DNA of 64,000 nucleotides from Thalassobius vesicularis. GTDB taxonomy: Bacteria > Pseudomonadota > Alphaproteobacteria > Rhodobacterales > Rhodobacteraceae. The stretch covers positions 1 to 64,000 of the forward strand of contig NZ_SSMD01000001.1 in assembly GCF_004799325.1 (NCBI RefSeq), read 5' to 3'. The notes beneath the pieces are model-generated. The model saw only the letters and a program-made list of their open reading frames with translations, had not been told where the DNA came from and did no database searches. This document shows, piece by piece, positions 28,268 through 36,763 of the stretch; the stretch's first letter is position 1; each line of letters starts with the position of its first letter. The position numbers and the translations under genes are program-made.

Positions 28268-28350
28268 ACGTAACCCGGGGGCAATTTCATGGTCAAGACT
28301 TTTCTCAAATTTGAGACTGACTTGATTTTTTTCTAAATACTGCGATATTG
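28268..28350. promoter_or_regulatory. Divergent promoter region with perfect palindrome
   Basis: Between the TRAP operon and the XRE-type regulator lies a perfect 14-bp palindrome, TCTCAAATTTGAGA, at 28303-28316. On the minus strand it sits just upstream of a -35-like TTGACC (28296-28291), which is 17 bases from TTACGT (28273-28268). On the plus strand it precedes TTGATT (28322-28327) and GATATT (28344-28349). It is the best candidate operator for the divergent regulator; promoter elements are weak matches. Confidence 0.45.
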
Positions 28351-28378
28351 GCTGTACTTGATCGATTAATGCAGCCGA

Positions 28379-29275
28379 ATGGACAGACGAACGATGCCAT
28401 CACAATACGATGCTATTCTGCAAGTCGGAGAGCGGCTTCGTTCCTATCGGATTGGCAAGGGTCTTTCACCGGAAGAAGTCGCAAACAAGGCTGGCATCTC
28501 TAGGGCTGCAATCTATCGCTATGAATCCGGCCAGCCGATCAAGGTCGACGTCTTGGGACGCATCGCGGATCTGTTGGGTGTGTCTTTGACCTCGTTGTTT
28601 GGCGTTGGGTCGGAATACATTGATTCCGCTGTGACTTTCTTCGAACGCATGAAGCAAATCGAAGCAAATGCCGAACAGATCAGCGTGCTTTTCGGGCCCA
28701 TTTCATACCTGTTGACGACCGACCGCTTCGACGAGGCGTTGGGCGATGTCCTGCTGGAAAGCGTCCCCGAAAATGCACCCGACCGCGACTGCCTGTCGGC
28801 GCAGGTTCAGCAGATCCTGACCACGCTGAAGGAACGTAAGGCGGCCTACCGGCAACGTCAGCCAACCATCGTAAGTCTTGTTTCCAGCGCAGAGCTGGAG
28901 CAGTTCGTGCAGCTTGGTTTTGTTGGATGCCACAACGTCGATGATAAAACTTTGTGCAAACGTCGCGAAATTGCCCGTCTCGAAATCGAGAATATTATCG
29001 AGATGATAGCCGAGCAGCCCATGGGCGTGCAGATCGGCGTTGTCGAAGATTCGATTCCGGGGTCCAGTTTCCAGATTTTCCGCAACGGTCCGAAAGCTCA
29101 GGTTGCCGTCAGCCCGTTCCGTCTGGGCACTTACCCGAATGTCCGCATTGGAGTTGCGACGATCACCTCTGCCCAAGAATCGGTGGCGTTGCACCAGAAG
29201 ATGACCGAACAGTTGTGGCGCAACAGCCTCAAGGGACAGGAAGCAGTCGCAAGACTGTCCGACATTCTCGGCTAG
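28379..29275 (+). CDS. XRE-type transcriptional regulator of the orotate/TRAP operon
   Basis: A 298-residue protein with an N-terminal helix-turn-helix of the XRE/Cro type at about 17-72 (LRSYRIGKGLSPEEVANKAG, then ISRAAIYRYESGQPI). The remaining about 220 residues match no domain I recognise and do not look like a cupin; they may bind the operon's substrate. It is divergent from the TRAP-pyrKD-pyrE operon and shares the palindrome-bearing region, so it probably controls that operon and itself. No good ribosome binding site precedes either possible ATG (28379 or 28394), so the start is uncertain. Confidence 0.82.
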   Translation: MDRRTMPSQYDAILQVGERLRSYRIGKGLSPEEVANKAGISRAAIYRYESGQPIKVDVLGRIADLLGVSLTSLFGVGSEYIDSAVTFFERMKQIEANAEQISVLFGPISYLLTTDRFDEALGDVLLESVPENAPDRDCLSAQVQQILTTLKERKAAYRQRQPTIVSLVSSAELEQFVQLGFVGCHNVDDKTLCKRREIARLEIENIIEMIAEQPMGVQIGVVEDSIPGSSFQIFRNGPKAQVAVSPFRLGTYPNVRIGVATITSAQESVALHQKMTEQLWRNSLKGQEAVARLSDILG

Positions 29276-29494
29276 TATTCAAAAGTTACCGAATGGGGTA
29301 CTTGATAAAGACTGCCATTAGGGTCTGGGCCGCCCGGGCTGGTGTTTGATCTCATCACACAGTGGACACCTCAAATCACGAGCATTGCCGCCCGGCCCTG
29401 TGCGGCCCCGGGATCGACCCGCTCAAAGCGTTGCCAACGGCTTGGACCGGGCGCCATGTGCACCTTTCGTTAAGCCGGGAAATTGTATGATTCC

Positions 29495-29528
29495 GGGCGT
29501 TTTTTGTACGCCCGAAAACGCCCCTTTT
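29495..29528. terminator. Bidirectional terminator-like hairpin
   Basis: GGGCGTTTT (29495-29503) pairs with AAAACGCCC (29515-29523), followed on the plus strand by CTTTT; a competing stem CGGGCG/CGCCCG lies within it. It is between the convergent XRE regulator and acyl-CoA ligase genes and could end transcription from both sides. The rest of 29276-29494 holds nothing I can identify. Confidence 0.5.
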
Positions 29529-31054
29529 CAGCGCTTCCAGTATTCGTCCTTCAGCAGCCGCTTGAGCAGTTTGCCGGTCTCCGTGCGGGGCATGTCCTGA
29601 CGGAAATCGACGCTGCGGGGGGCCTTCACGTGGGACAGGCGGGCGCGGATGTAGGCGATCAGCTCGGCCTCGGTCTCGGGCGTGGCGCGGGCGGGGTCTT
29701 CGAGTTGGACGACCGCCTTCACCTCTTCGCCCAGATCCTCGTTCGGGACACCAAAGACGGCGGCGTCGGCGATCAGGGGGTGGCCGATCAGCAGGTCTTC
29801 GATCTCTTGCGGGTAGATGTTCACGCCGCCGGAGATGATGGTGTAGGCCGCGCGGTCGGTCAGGAACAGGTAGCCGTCGGCATCCAGATAGCCGACATCG
29901 CCCAGAGTCGAGCAGCCGGGCCGGGCAAACGCCTTGGCCGTCTTTTCGGGATCGTTGCGGTATTCAAAACTGATGCCGCTGTCGAAATAGACGTTGCCGA
30001 TGCGGCCCTGCGGCAGCTCTTGCATGTCGTCGTCCAGAATGCGGACCGGCCCGATCAAAGAGCGCCCGACGGTGCCCGCGTGTTCCAGCCATTCCTGCGA
30101 GGTGGCCAGCGTGACGCCGGACGCCTCGGAGCCCGCGTAATACTCGATCAGGATCGGGCCCCACCAGTCGATCATCTGGCGCTTGACCTCGACCGGACAG
30201 GGGGCGGCGGCGTGAACGGCGGCCTGAAGCGTGGACGTGTCGTAGGCGGTGCGCACGGCGTCGGGCAGTTTCAGCATGCGCACGAACATGGTCGGCACCA
30301 GCTGGCTGTGGGTGATGCGGTGATGCTGGACGAGGCGCAGGAACTCCTCTGGCTCGAACTTCTCCATGATGATGGCGGTGCCGCCCATCTGCGCGACGGT
30401 CATGGTAAAGCGCAGGGGGGCGGCGTGATAGAGCGGCGCGGGCGACAGGTAGGTGCAGTCGGCATCCATGCCGCACATCTTGACGCACAGCAGATCGAGC
30501 AGCGGCATGATGAAATCGAGCGGCTTTGCCTCGTACCGGCGGATGATGCCCTTGGGCCGCCCCGTGGTGCCCGAGGAGTAGAGCACATCGGACCCGGCGG
30601 TCTGGTCTGGGATGGGGGTGACGGGCATGGCGTCGCACAGGGCATCCCAATCGGGCAGGCCGGGGACGGCATCGCCGACGCAGTAGATCGGGACATCGCC
30701 CAGCGCCTCGCGCAGCATGGGGACTTGCGGGGCGTAGCGGTCCGAGATCACCAGCACCTGCGCGCCGCAGTCGCGGACGATATAGGCGATCTCCTCCGGT
30801 TGCAGGTAGCGGCTGAGGGCGGTGTAGAACACGCCCGAGCGATGGGCGGACCAGCACAGCTCCAGAAACTCCAGCCGGTTTTCCATCAGCAGCGCGATGC
30901 TGCCGCCCGGCCCGACGCCAAGGTGCCGCAACGCCTGCGCGCCCTGGTTCGAGCGCCGGTCCAGCTGGGCATAGGTCAGCGACTTGCCCGAGCCGGCCAT
31001 CTGGTAAACGATCTTGTCCGGCGTGGTGCGGGCGTGAAATGACGGATGGTTCAT
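29528..31054 (-). CDS. AMP-dependent acyl-CoA synthetase/ligase
   Basis: A 508-residue enzyme of the ANL superfamily that activates a carboxylic acid through an acyl-adenylate and passes it to CoA. Motifs: P-loop-like [55 protein letters not shown], and the C-terminal lysine in [11 protein letters not shown]. Length is normal. GGGGAGGA stands before the start at 31054. The chain or ring type of its substrate cannot be read; no beta-oxidation gene is adjacent. Confidence 0.9.
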   Translation of the reverse strand: MNHPSFHARTTPDKIVYQMAGSGKSLTYAQLDRRSNQGAQALRHLGVGPGGSIALLMENRLEFLELCWSAHRSGVFYTALSRYLQPEEIAYIVRDCGAQVLVISDRYAPQVPMLREALGDVPIYCVGDAVPGLPDWDALCDAMPVTPIPDQTAGSDVLYSSGTTGRPKGIIRRYEAKPLDFIMPLLDLLCVKMCGMDADCTYLSPAPLYHAAPLRFTMTVAQMGGTAIIMEKFEPEEFLRLVQHHRITHSQLVPTMFVRMLKLPDAVRTAYDTSTLQAAVHAAAPCPVEVKRQMIDWWGPILIEYYAGSEASGVTLATSQEWLEHAGTVGRSLIGPVRILDDDMQELPQGRIGNVYFDSGISFEYRNDPEKTAKAFARPGCSTLGDVGYLDADGYLFLTDRAAYTIISGGVNIYPQEIEDLLIGHPLIADAAVFGVPNEDLGEEVKAVVQLEDPARATPETEAELIAYIRARLSHVKAPRSVDFRQDMPRTETGKLLKRLLKDEYWKR

Positions 31055-31267
31055 GGTGGTCCTCCCCTAGGGTCATGCAGCAACAGCGCGGCGGCGGTGA
31101 CTTGCGTCAACTTGCCGTTCGGACGGGTGGGCGCGCGGAAATCGGGGGAAAAACCGGTGGGGCCGTAGAAACCCGGTGGTCGGCGGACATTAGGACAACG
31201 AACTTTACCTTTTGTCGCGACGGTCGTAGGACTGCCCCAACGTCCGCTTCAGGAAAGGGCCGCGGGG

Positions 31268-32197
31268 ATGCAAGATCTTCTGAATGTCGTTCTGCCGGTC
31301 TTTATCGTGCTGGGCTTTGGCTATGTCGCGGTGTGGCGGGGGTTCTTTTCCGAGGCCCATGTCGACGGGCTGATGAAATACACCCAGACATTCGCGATCC
31401 CGGCGCTGCTGTTCTCGGCGATCTCGACGCTGGACCTGGCCGAGTCGTTCGATCTGAAGCTGATGGTCAGTTTCTACACCGGGGCGGCGACGGGATTCAC
31501 GCTGGGCCTGCTGGGCGCGCGCTATCTGTTCAACCGCCCGTGGGAGGACAGCGTGGCGATCGGCTTCGTCGGGCTGTTCTCGAACTCGTTGCTGCTGGGC
31601 CTGCCGATCACCGAGCGCGCCTATGGCCACGAAGCTTTGGCGGGCAATTATGCGATCATCTCGATCCACTCGCCGTTCTGCTACATGCTGGGCATCACCG
31701 CGATGGAGATCGCGCGGGCCAAGTCGCGCTCGCCGGTGCTGCTGGTCAGACAGGTGGCGCGGGCGATGTTCCGCAACGCGCTGGTGGTCGGGCTGATCCT
31801 GGGCTTTGCGGTGAACCTGTCGGGTTTCGACATGCCCGCCCCGCTGACGGCGGCGGTGGACCTGCTGAAACGCTCGGCCCTGCCGGCGGCGCTGTTCGGG
31901 CTGGGCGGCGTGCTGGTGCGCTATCGCCCCGAGGGTGACGGCAAGGTCATCGCCTATGTGCTGAGCCTGAGCCTGCTGGTGCACCCGCTGATCGCGTGGG
32001 GGCTGACGCGGCAGTTCGATCTGCCGATCGCCTCGCAGCGTTCGGCGGTAATGACGGCGGCGATGGCGCCGGGGGTGAATGCCTATGTCTTTGCCAACAT
32101 GTACGGCGTGGGCAAGCGGGTGGCGGCGTCCTCGGTGCTGGTGGGGACGGCGCTGTGCATCGTGACGGCGTGGATCTGGCTGCAACTGCTGCCCTAA
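31268..32197 (+). CDS. AEC-family transporter
   Basis: A 309-residue membrane protein with about ten hydrophobic helices in two five-helix halves, of the auxin efflux carrier (AEC) family. Typical parts are KYTQTFAIPALLFSAI near the N-terminus, and TAAMAPGVNAYVFANMYG and ASSVLVGTALC in the second half. Bacterial members carry malonate, malate or other acids. It faces away from the acyl-CoA ligase across 213 bp, so the two could share control, but nothing proves a joint function. Confidence 0.85.
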   Translation: MQDLLNVVLPVFIVLGFGYVAVWRGFFSEAHVDGLMKYTQTFAIPALLFSAISTLDLAESFDLKLMVSFYTGAATGFTLGLLGARYLFNRPWEDSVAIGFVGLFSNSLLLGLPITERAYGHEALAGNYAIISIHSPFCYMLGITAMEIARAKSRSPVLLVRQVARAMFRNALVVGLILGFAVNLSGFDMPAPLTAAVDLLKRSALPAALFGLGGVLVRYRPEGDGKVIAYVLSLSLLVHPLIAWGLTRQFDLPIASQRSAVMTAAMAPGVNAYVFANMYGVGKRVAASSVLVGTALCIVTAWIWLQLLP

Positions 32198-32293
32198 GTG
32201 CTGCCCTGAGACGCACCCGACATCAGGGCGAACGGGGCTGTCATCGCGGATCGGTTCGGCTATGCTGATCCCGATCAACCTGCGAGCGATCCT

Positions 32294-33022
32294 GTGACCG
32301 ACACGTCTGCCGCATCCCCAAGGCCGGTCTTTTGCACCAAGGCGCTGACCAAGACCTATGGCGAAGGTCCGGCTGCCGTGCACGCGTTGCGCGGCGTGGA
32401 TCTGGACATCCCCGAGGGCGAGTTCGTCGTGCTGCTGGGCCCTTCGGGCAGCGGCAAATCCACCTTGCTGAACATCCTTGGCGGGCTGGACCGGCCCAGC
32501 GCCGGCACCGCGCATTTCAAGGACGTGGAGCTGACGGGCATGTCGGATGCCGAGCTGACGAAGTACCGGCGTGATCATGTCGGGTTCGTTTTCCAGTTCT
32601 ACAACCTGATGCCCAGCCTGAACGCCCGCGAAAACGTCGAGTTGGTGACCGAGATCGCCAAAACCCCGATGGACGCCAAAGAGGCGCTGGCGCTGGTCGG
32701 GCTGGACAAGCGGGCGCATCATTTCCCCTCGGAACTGTCGGGGGGTGAACAGCAGCGCGTGGCGATTGCGCGGGCCGTGGCCAAACGCCCGACGGTGCTG
32801 TTTTGCGACGAACCCACCGGGGCGCTGGACAGTGCGACGGGCCGGGCGGTGCTGAAGGTGCTGACCGATGTAAATCAGCAGTTGGGCACCACGGTGATGA
32901 TCGTGACCCATGCGGCCAACACGGCGATGCTGGCGGACCGGGTGATCCACTTTGCCGATGGCGGTATCCGAGAGGTGATCCGGAACCGCGAGAAACTGAC
33001 CGCCGAACAGATCGACTGGTAA
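32294..33022 (+). CDS. ABC transporter ATP-binding protein (LolD-like)
   Basis: A 242-residue ATPase: Walker [11 protein letters not shown]-loop [11 protein letters not shown], signature [15 protein letters not shown], Walker [14 protein letters not shown] and switch His in VTHAAN. It starts with GTG at 32294 with only a weak upstream purine run. One base separates its stop from the permease start. With the permease and adaptor it makes a DevBCA/MacAB-like exporter. Confidence 0.9.
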   Translation: MTDTSAASPRPVFCTKALTKTYGEGPAAVHALRGVDLDIPEGEFVVLLGPSGSGKSTLLNILGGLDRPSAGTAHFKDVELTGMSDAELTKYRRDHVGFVFQFYNLMPSLNARENVELVTEIAKTPMDAKEALALVGLDKRAHHFPSELSGGEQQRVAIARAVAKRPTVLFCDEPTGALDSATGRAVLKVLTDVNQQLGTTVMIVTHAANTAMLADRVIHFADGGIREVIRNREKLTAEQIDW

Positions 33023-33023
33023 C

Positions 33024-35390
33024 ATGCTGAGCCCGCTGGACCGGAAATTGCTGCGTGACCTGGCCCGGATCAAGGGACAGGCCGCCGCGATCGGGCTGGT
33101 GATCGCGCTTGGCGTGCTGATGATGGTGATGATGACGGGGCTGGTGAACACGCTGGATCAGACCCGGCTGGCCTATTACGACCGTTACCGCCTGGCGCAG
33201 GTCTTCGCGCCGGTGACGCGCGCTCCCGAGCCGGTGCTGGCGCGACTGGCGGCGATCCCGGGGGTGGCGGCGGTCGAGGGGCGGGTCAGCGGCTGGGCCC
33301 TGATCGACATCGGCGCGCATGAATTGCCGGTGCGCGCGCAGGCGCTGAGCCTGCCGGACCTGGGCCGCCCGCGCCTGAACGACATCTACCTAGTGGGCGG
33401 GCGTCTGCCCGAGCTGGGCCGCGCCGACGAGATCGTGCTGCTGGACGGCTTTGCCAAGGCGCGCGGGCTGGCGCTGAACGACCGACTGATCGCCACGATG
33501 AACGGCACGCGGCGGGCGTTCCGCATCACCGGCTTCGCGCAATCGCCCGAGTTTCTGTACTCGACCGCGCCGGGGGAGATGGTGCCCGACGACGCGCGGT
33601 TCGCGGTGTTCTGGATGCGGCACTCGGCGCTGGCGGCGGCCTATGACATGAAGGGCGCGTTCAATCAGGCGCTGATCGCGCTGGGGCGCGGGGCCTCGTC
33701 CGAGGGGGTGATGCTGGCGGCCGACCAGATGCTGGCGCCCTACGGATCGGCGGGCAGTTACGGGCTGGAGGACCTGATCTCGAACCGGTTCATCATGGAA
33801 GAGATCAAGGGGCTGCGCAGCACCTCGGGCGTGGTGCCGCCGATCTTTCTGGGGGTGGCGGCGTTCCTGCTGTACATCGTCATCAACCGCATGGTGCAGG
33901 CCGAGCGTGAACAGATCGGGCTGCTGAAGGCGTTCGGCTATTCGGGGCTGGAGGTCAGCCTGCATTATCTAAAACTGGTGCTGGTGATCGCGGTGCTGGG
34001 CGCGGTTTTGGGCAGTCTGGGGGGCATGTGGTCGGGCCATGCGTTGGCGCGGGTCTACCAGATTTACTACAAGTTCCCGTTCCTTGTGTTCAGCGTCGAT
34101 CCGCGCAGCTTTGTCACCGGGTTCGCGGTGTCGATCCTGACCGCCTCGGCCGGTAGTCTGTTCGTGCTGCGCGGGGTGTTCCGACTGACGCCCGCGGTGG
34201 CGATGCGCCCCCCTGCCCCGCCGGATTATTCGCGCAGCTTTGATCTGGCGGCCCGGCTGAAACGCTGGCTGGACCAGCCCAGCCGCATGGTGGTGCGGCG
34301 GCTGACGCGCTATCCGGGGCGGATGATCGGGGCGGTGATCGGGATCGCGACGGGGCTGGCGCTGTCGGTCGCCTCATTGACGCTGATGGCGGGGTTCGAC
34401 GAGACACTGGACCTGAGCTTCAACGTGATGAGCCGGGGCGAGCTGAGTGTCTCGTTCACCGGCAAGCAGACCGACAAGGCCCTGCTGGAGCTGGCCCGCC
34501 TGCCCGGCGTCGAGCATGTCGAACCCTCGCGCGCGGTGTCGACGGTGTTCCGAAACGGCACCTACAGCTATCGCGGCGCAATCGAGGGGCGGCCGGAATT
34601 TCCGGTGCTGAACCGGGTGATCGACACGGACGAGGCCCCGATTTCCATGCGGCGCGAGGGGGTGATCCTGTCCAAGCCGCTGGCCGATCTGCTGCATCTG
34701 CAACCGGGCGACACGCTGATCGCCGAGATCAAGGAAGGCCGCCGCCCGGTGCTGCATCTGCCGGTGATCGGCGTGGCGGAAACGCTGATGGGGGCCCCCG
34801 CCTTCATGGAGATCGGCGCGCTGTCGCGGGTGCTGAACGAGCCGGGACAGGTGACGGGGGCCGCGCTGACCATCGACGAGGCGCAGCTGGACGGGCTGAT
34901 CGCGCGGCTGAAGGCGATGCCGCAGATCGCGGGCGTCACCCTGAAATCCGACATGCGAGAGGCGCTGGTGCGGATCATGAACGAAGGCCCCGGCGCGGTG
35001 CGCTTCGTGATGCTGGCGGTGGCGGCGATCATCACCTTCGGGATCGTCTACAACTCGGCCCGGATTGCCTTTGCCGAGCGCGAGCGGGATCTGGCCAGCC
35101 TGCGGGTGATGGGCTTTTCGCGGGGCGAGGCGGCGTTCGTGCTGCTGGGCGAACTGGCGGTGGTGACGCTGGCCGCTTTGCCGCTGGGGGTCGGGTTGGG
35201 CTATGGTTTGACCTATCTCACGGTCAAGGGGTTCTCGACTGACATATACCAGATCCCGGTGACCTATAGCCCCGAAAGCTTTGGTCTGGCGATGGTGGCG
35301 GTATTGGTGGCGGCGGCCCTGTCGGGCTGGCTGGTGAAACGGGAACTGGACCGGGTCGACCTGGTTGCGGCCCTGAAAACACGGGATTGA
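33024..35390 (+). CDS. FtsX-type ABC transporter permease, double length
   Basis: A 788-residue membrane protein with two FtsX-type repeats: an N-terminal helix (about 20-42), periplasmic domain, three helices about 270-400, then a second helix-periplasmic domain-three-helix unit ending at 788. The segments VNRMVQAEREQIGLLKAFGYS and IAFAERERDLASLRVMGFSRGEAAFVLLGE are equivalent cytoplasmic loops. This topology is shared with lipid or lipoprotein exporters. It is in an operon with an ATPase and adaptor, directly before tamA-tamB. Confidence 0.87.
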   Translation: MLSPLDRKLLRDLARIKGQAAAIGLVIALGVLMMVMMTGLVNTLDQTRLAYYDRYRLAQVFAPVTRAPEPVLARLAAIPGVAAVEGRVSGWALIDIGAHELPVRAQALSLPDLGRPRLNDIYLVGGRLPELGRADEIVLLDGFAKARGLALNDRLIATMNGTRRAFRITGFAQSPEFLYSTAPGEMVPDDARFAVFWMRHSALAAAYDMKGAFNQALIALGRGASSEGVMLAADQMLAPYGSAGSYGLEDLISNRFIMEEIKGLRSTSGVVPPIFLGVAAFLLYIVINRMVQAEREQIGLLKAFGYSGLEVSLHYLKLVLVIAVLGAVLGSLGGMWSGHALARVYQIYYKFPFLVFSVDPRSFVTGFAVSILTASAGSLFVLRGVFRLTPAVAMRPPAPPDYSRSFDLAARLKRWLDQPSRMVVRRLTRYPGRMIGAVIGIATGLALSVASLTLMAGFDETLDLSFNVMSRGELSVSFTGKQTDKALLELARLPGVEHVEPSRAVSTVFRNGTYSYRGAIEGRPEFPVLNRVIDTDEAPISMRREGVILSKPLADLLHLQPGDTLIAEIKEGRRPVLHLPVIGVAETLMGAPAFMEIGALSRVLNEPGQVTGAALTIDEAQLDGLIARLKAMPQIAGVTLKSDMREALVRIMNEGPGAVRFVMLAVAAIITFGIVYNSARIAFAERERDLASLRVMGFSRGEAAFVLLGELAVVTLAALPLGVGLGYGLTYLTVKGFSTDIYQIPVTYSPESFGLAMVAVLVAAALSGWLVKRELDRVDLVAALKTRD

Positions 35391-35394
35391 GACG

Positions 35395-36630
35395 ATGGCG
35401 GAACACAAGCACTCTCGTCTGGGGATGACATTGGCGGCGGGCGTCGTGGTGGCGGGGGCGCTGACCTATGCGTTCTGGCCACGGCCCACGCTGGTGGACA
35501 TGGGCGCCGTGACCGAGGCCCCGCTGCAAGTGACCATCGACGAGGAAGGCCGCACGCGGGTGCATGAACCCTATGTCGTCTCGACCCCGATCGCGGGGCG
35601 GATGATGCGCCTGACTTTGGAACCGGGCGACCGGGTAGAGCGCGGCGACGTGGTGGCGCGGTTGTTGCCGACCTCGCCCTCGGCGCTGGATGCCCGCTCG
35701 CGCGAGCAGGCGCGGGCCAATGTCACCGCCGCCGAAGCCGCGCTGCGCGTGGCCGAGGCCGACCTGAACAAGGCGCGCGCCGACCGGGATCTGGCGCAGG
35801 CCAACCTGGAGCGCACCAAGCGGCTGTTCGACAGCGGCATCGTCAGCCACGCGGCGCTGGATTCGGACGAACGCTCGGCCAAGGCGGCGAATGCGGCGCT
35901 GGACACGGCGCGGGCGGCGATCTCGATGCGGGTGGCCGAGCTGAACAACGCCCGCGCGGCGCTGATCAGTTTCGACGACAGCGGACTGGCCGAGGCGATC
36001 GAGGCCGAACAGGGCGAGGTGCTGCCGCTGAAGGCGCCGGTGCCGGGGGCGATCCTGCAGATCATGCAACGCTCTGAGGTGACGCTGCCCGCCGGCACAC
36101 CGATCCTGGAGATCGGCAATGTCGAGACCGATCTGGAGGTGCTGGCCGAGTTGCTGTCCACCGACGCGGTGCGGATCGCACCGGGGGATGCGGTGATCAT
36201 CGACAATTGGGGCGGCGACATCCCCCTGCAAGGCGAGGTCGCGCGGATCGAACCCTGGGGCTTCACCAAGGTCTCGGCGCTGGGGGTCGAGGAGCAGCGG
36301 GTCAACGTCACCGTCCGCTTTCTGTCCCCGTGGGAGGACCGCAAGGCGCTGGGGCATGGTTTCCGCGTCGAGGTGCGGATCGTGACATGGGCGCAGGACA
36401 AGGCGCTGACCGTTCCGGCGGGCGCGCTGTTCCGCGATGGCCCCGACGCATGGGCGCTGTTCGTGGTGCAGGACGGGGTCGCCGTGCAGCGCCGGGTGGG
36501 TGTTGCGGCCAATAACGGGCTGGTCGCGGCGATCACGGAAGGTGTCAATGCAGGCGACGTGATCGTGCTGTATCCGCCCGCCGGGCTGACGGATGGGCAA
36601 AAAGTGGCCCGTCGCAGCGCCTATCAGTAA
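35395..36630 (+). CDS. Periplasmic adaptor subunit (HlyD family) of ABC exporter
   Basis: A 411-residue membrane fusion protein: one membrane helix about 10-28, lipoyl motif halves around VVSTPIAGRMMRLTLEPGDRV and PLKAPVPGAILQI, a helical hairpin about 95-200 rich in Ala/Arg/Glu, and a beta-barrel domain. Starts 4 bp after the permease stop. A degenerate stem-loop (36651-36685, 12 of 15 pairs) follows the gene without a U-tract. Confidence 0.88.
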   Translation: MAEHKHSRLGMTLAAGVVVAGALTYAFWPRPTLVDMGAVTEAPLQVTIDEEGRTRVHEPYVVSTPIAGRMMRLTLEPGDRVERGDVVARLLPTSPSALDARSREQARANVTAAEAALRVAEADLNKARADRDLAQANLERTKRLFDSGIVSHAALDSDERSAKAANAALDTARAAISMRVAELNNARAALISFDDSGLAEAIEAEQGEVLPLKAPVPGAILQIMQRSEVTLPAGTPILEIGNVETDLEVLAELLSTDAVRIAPGDAVIIDNWGGDIPLQGEVARIEPWGFTKVSALGVEEQRVNVTVRFLSPWEDRKALGHGFRVEVRIVTWAQDKALTVPAGALFRDGPDAWALFVVQDGVAVQRRVGVAANNGLVAAITEGVNAGDVIVLYPPAGLTDGQKVARRSAYQ

Positions 36631-36763
36631 CGGAACGCGGCAGTGCGGCGTTTTCCCGCCGGTTTCTGCTGAAACGCGGGGGAAAGCGCGTGTACTCGCC
36701 CTCGGAACCCCCTATCCTTTGATACAGATACTCGGTTGCCCCCTGATTGGACCAGATATTGAT

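Noticed and set aside
29483-31042. A 519-codon plus-strand frame opposite the acyl-CoA ligase
   Set aside because: The ligase carries all ANL motifs; the opposite frame is an antisense shadow.
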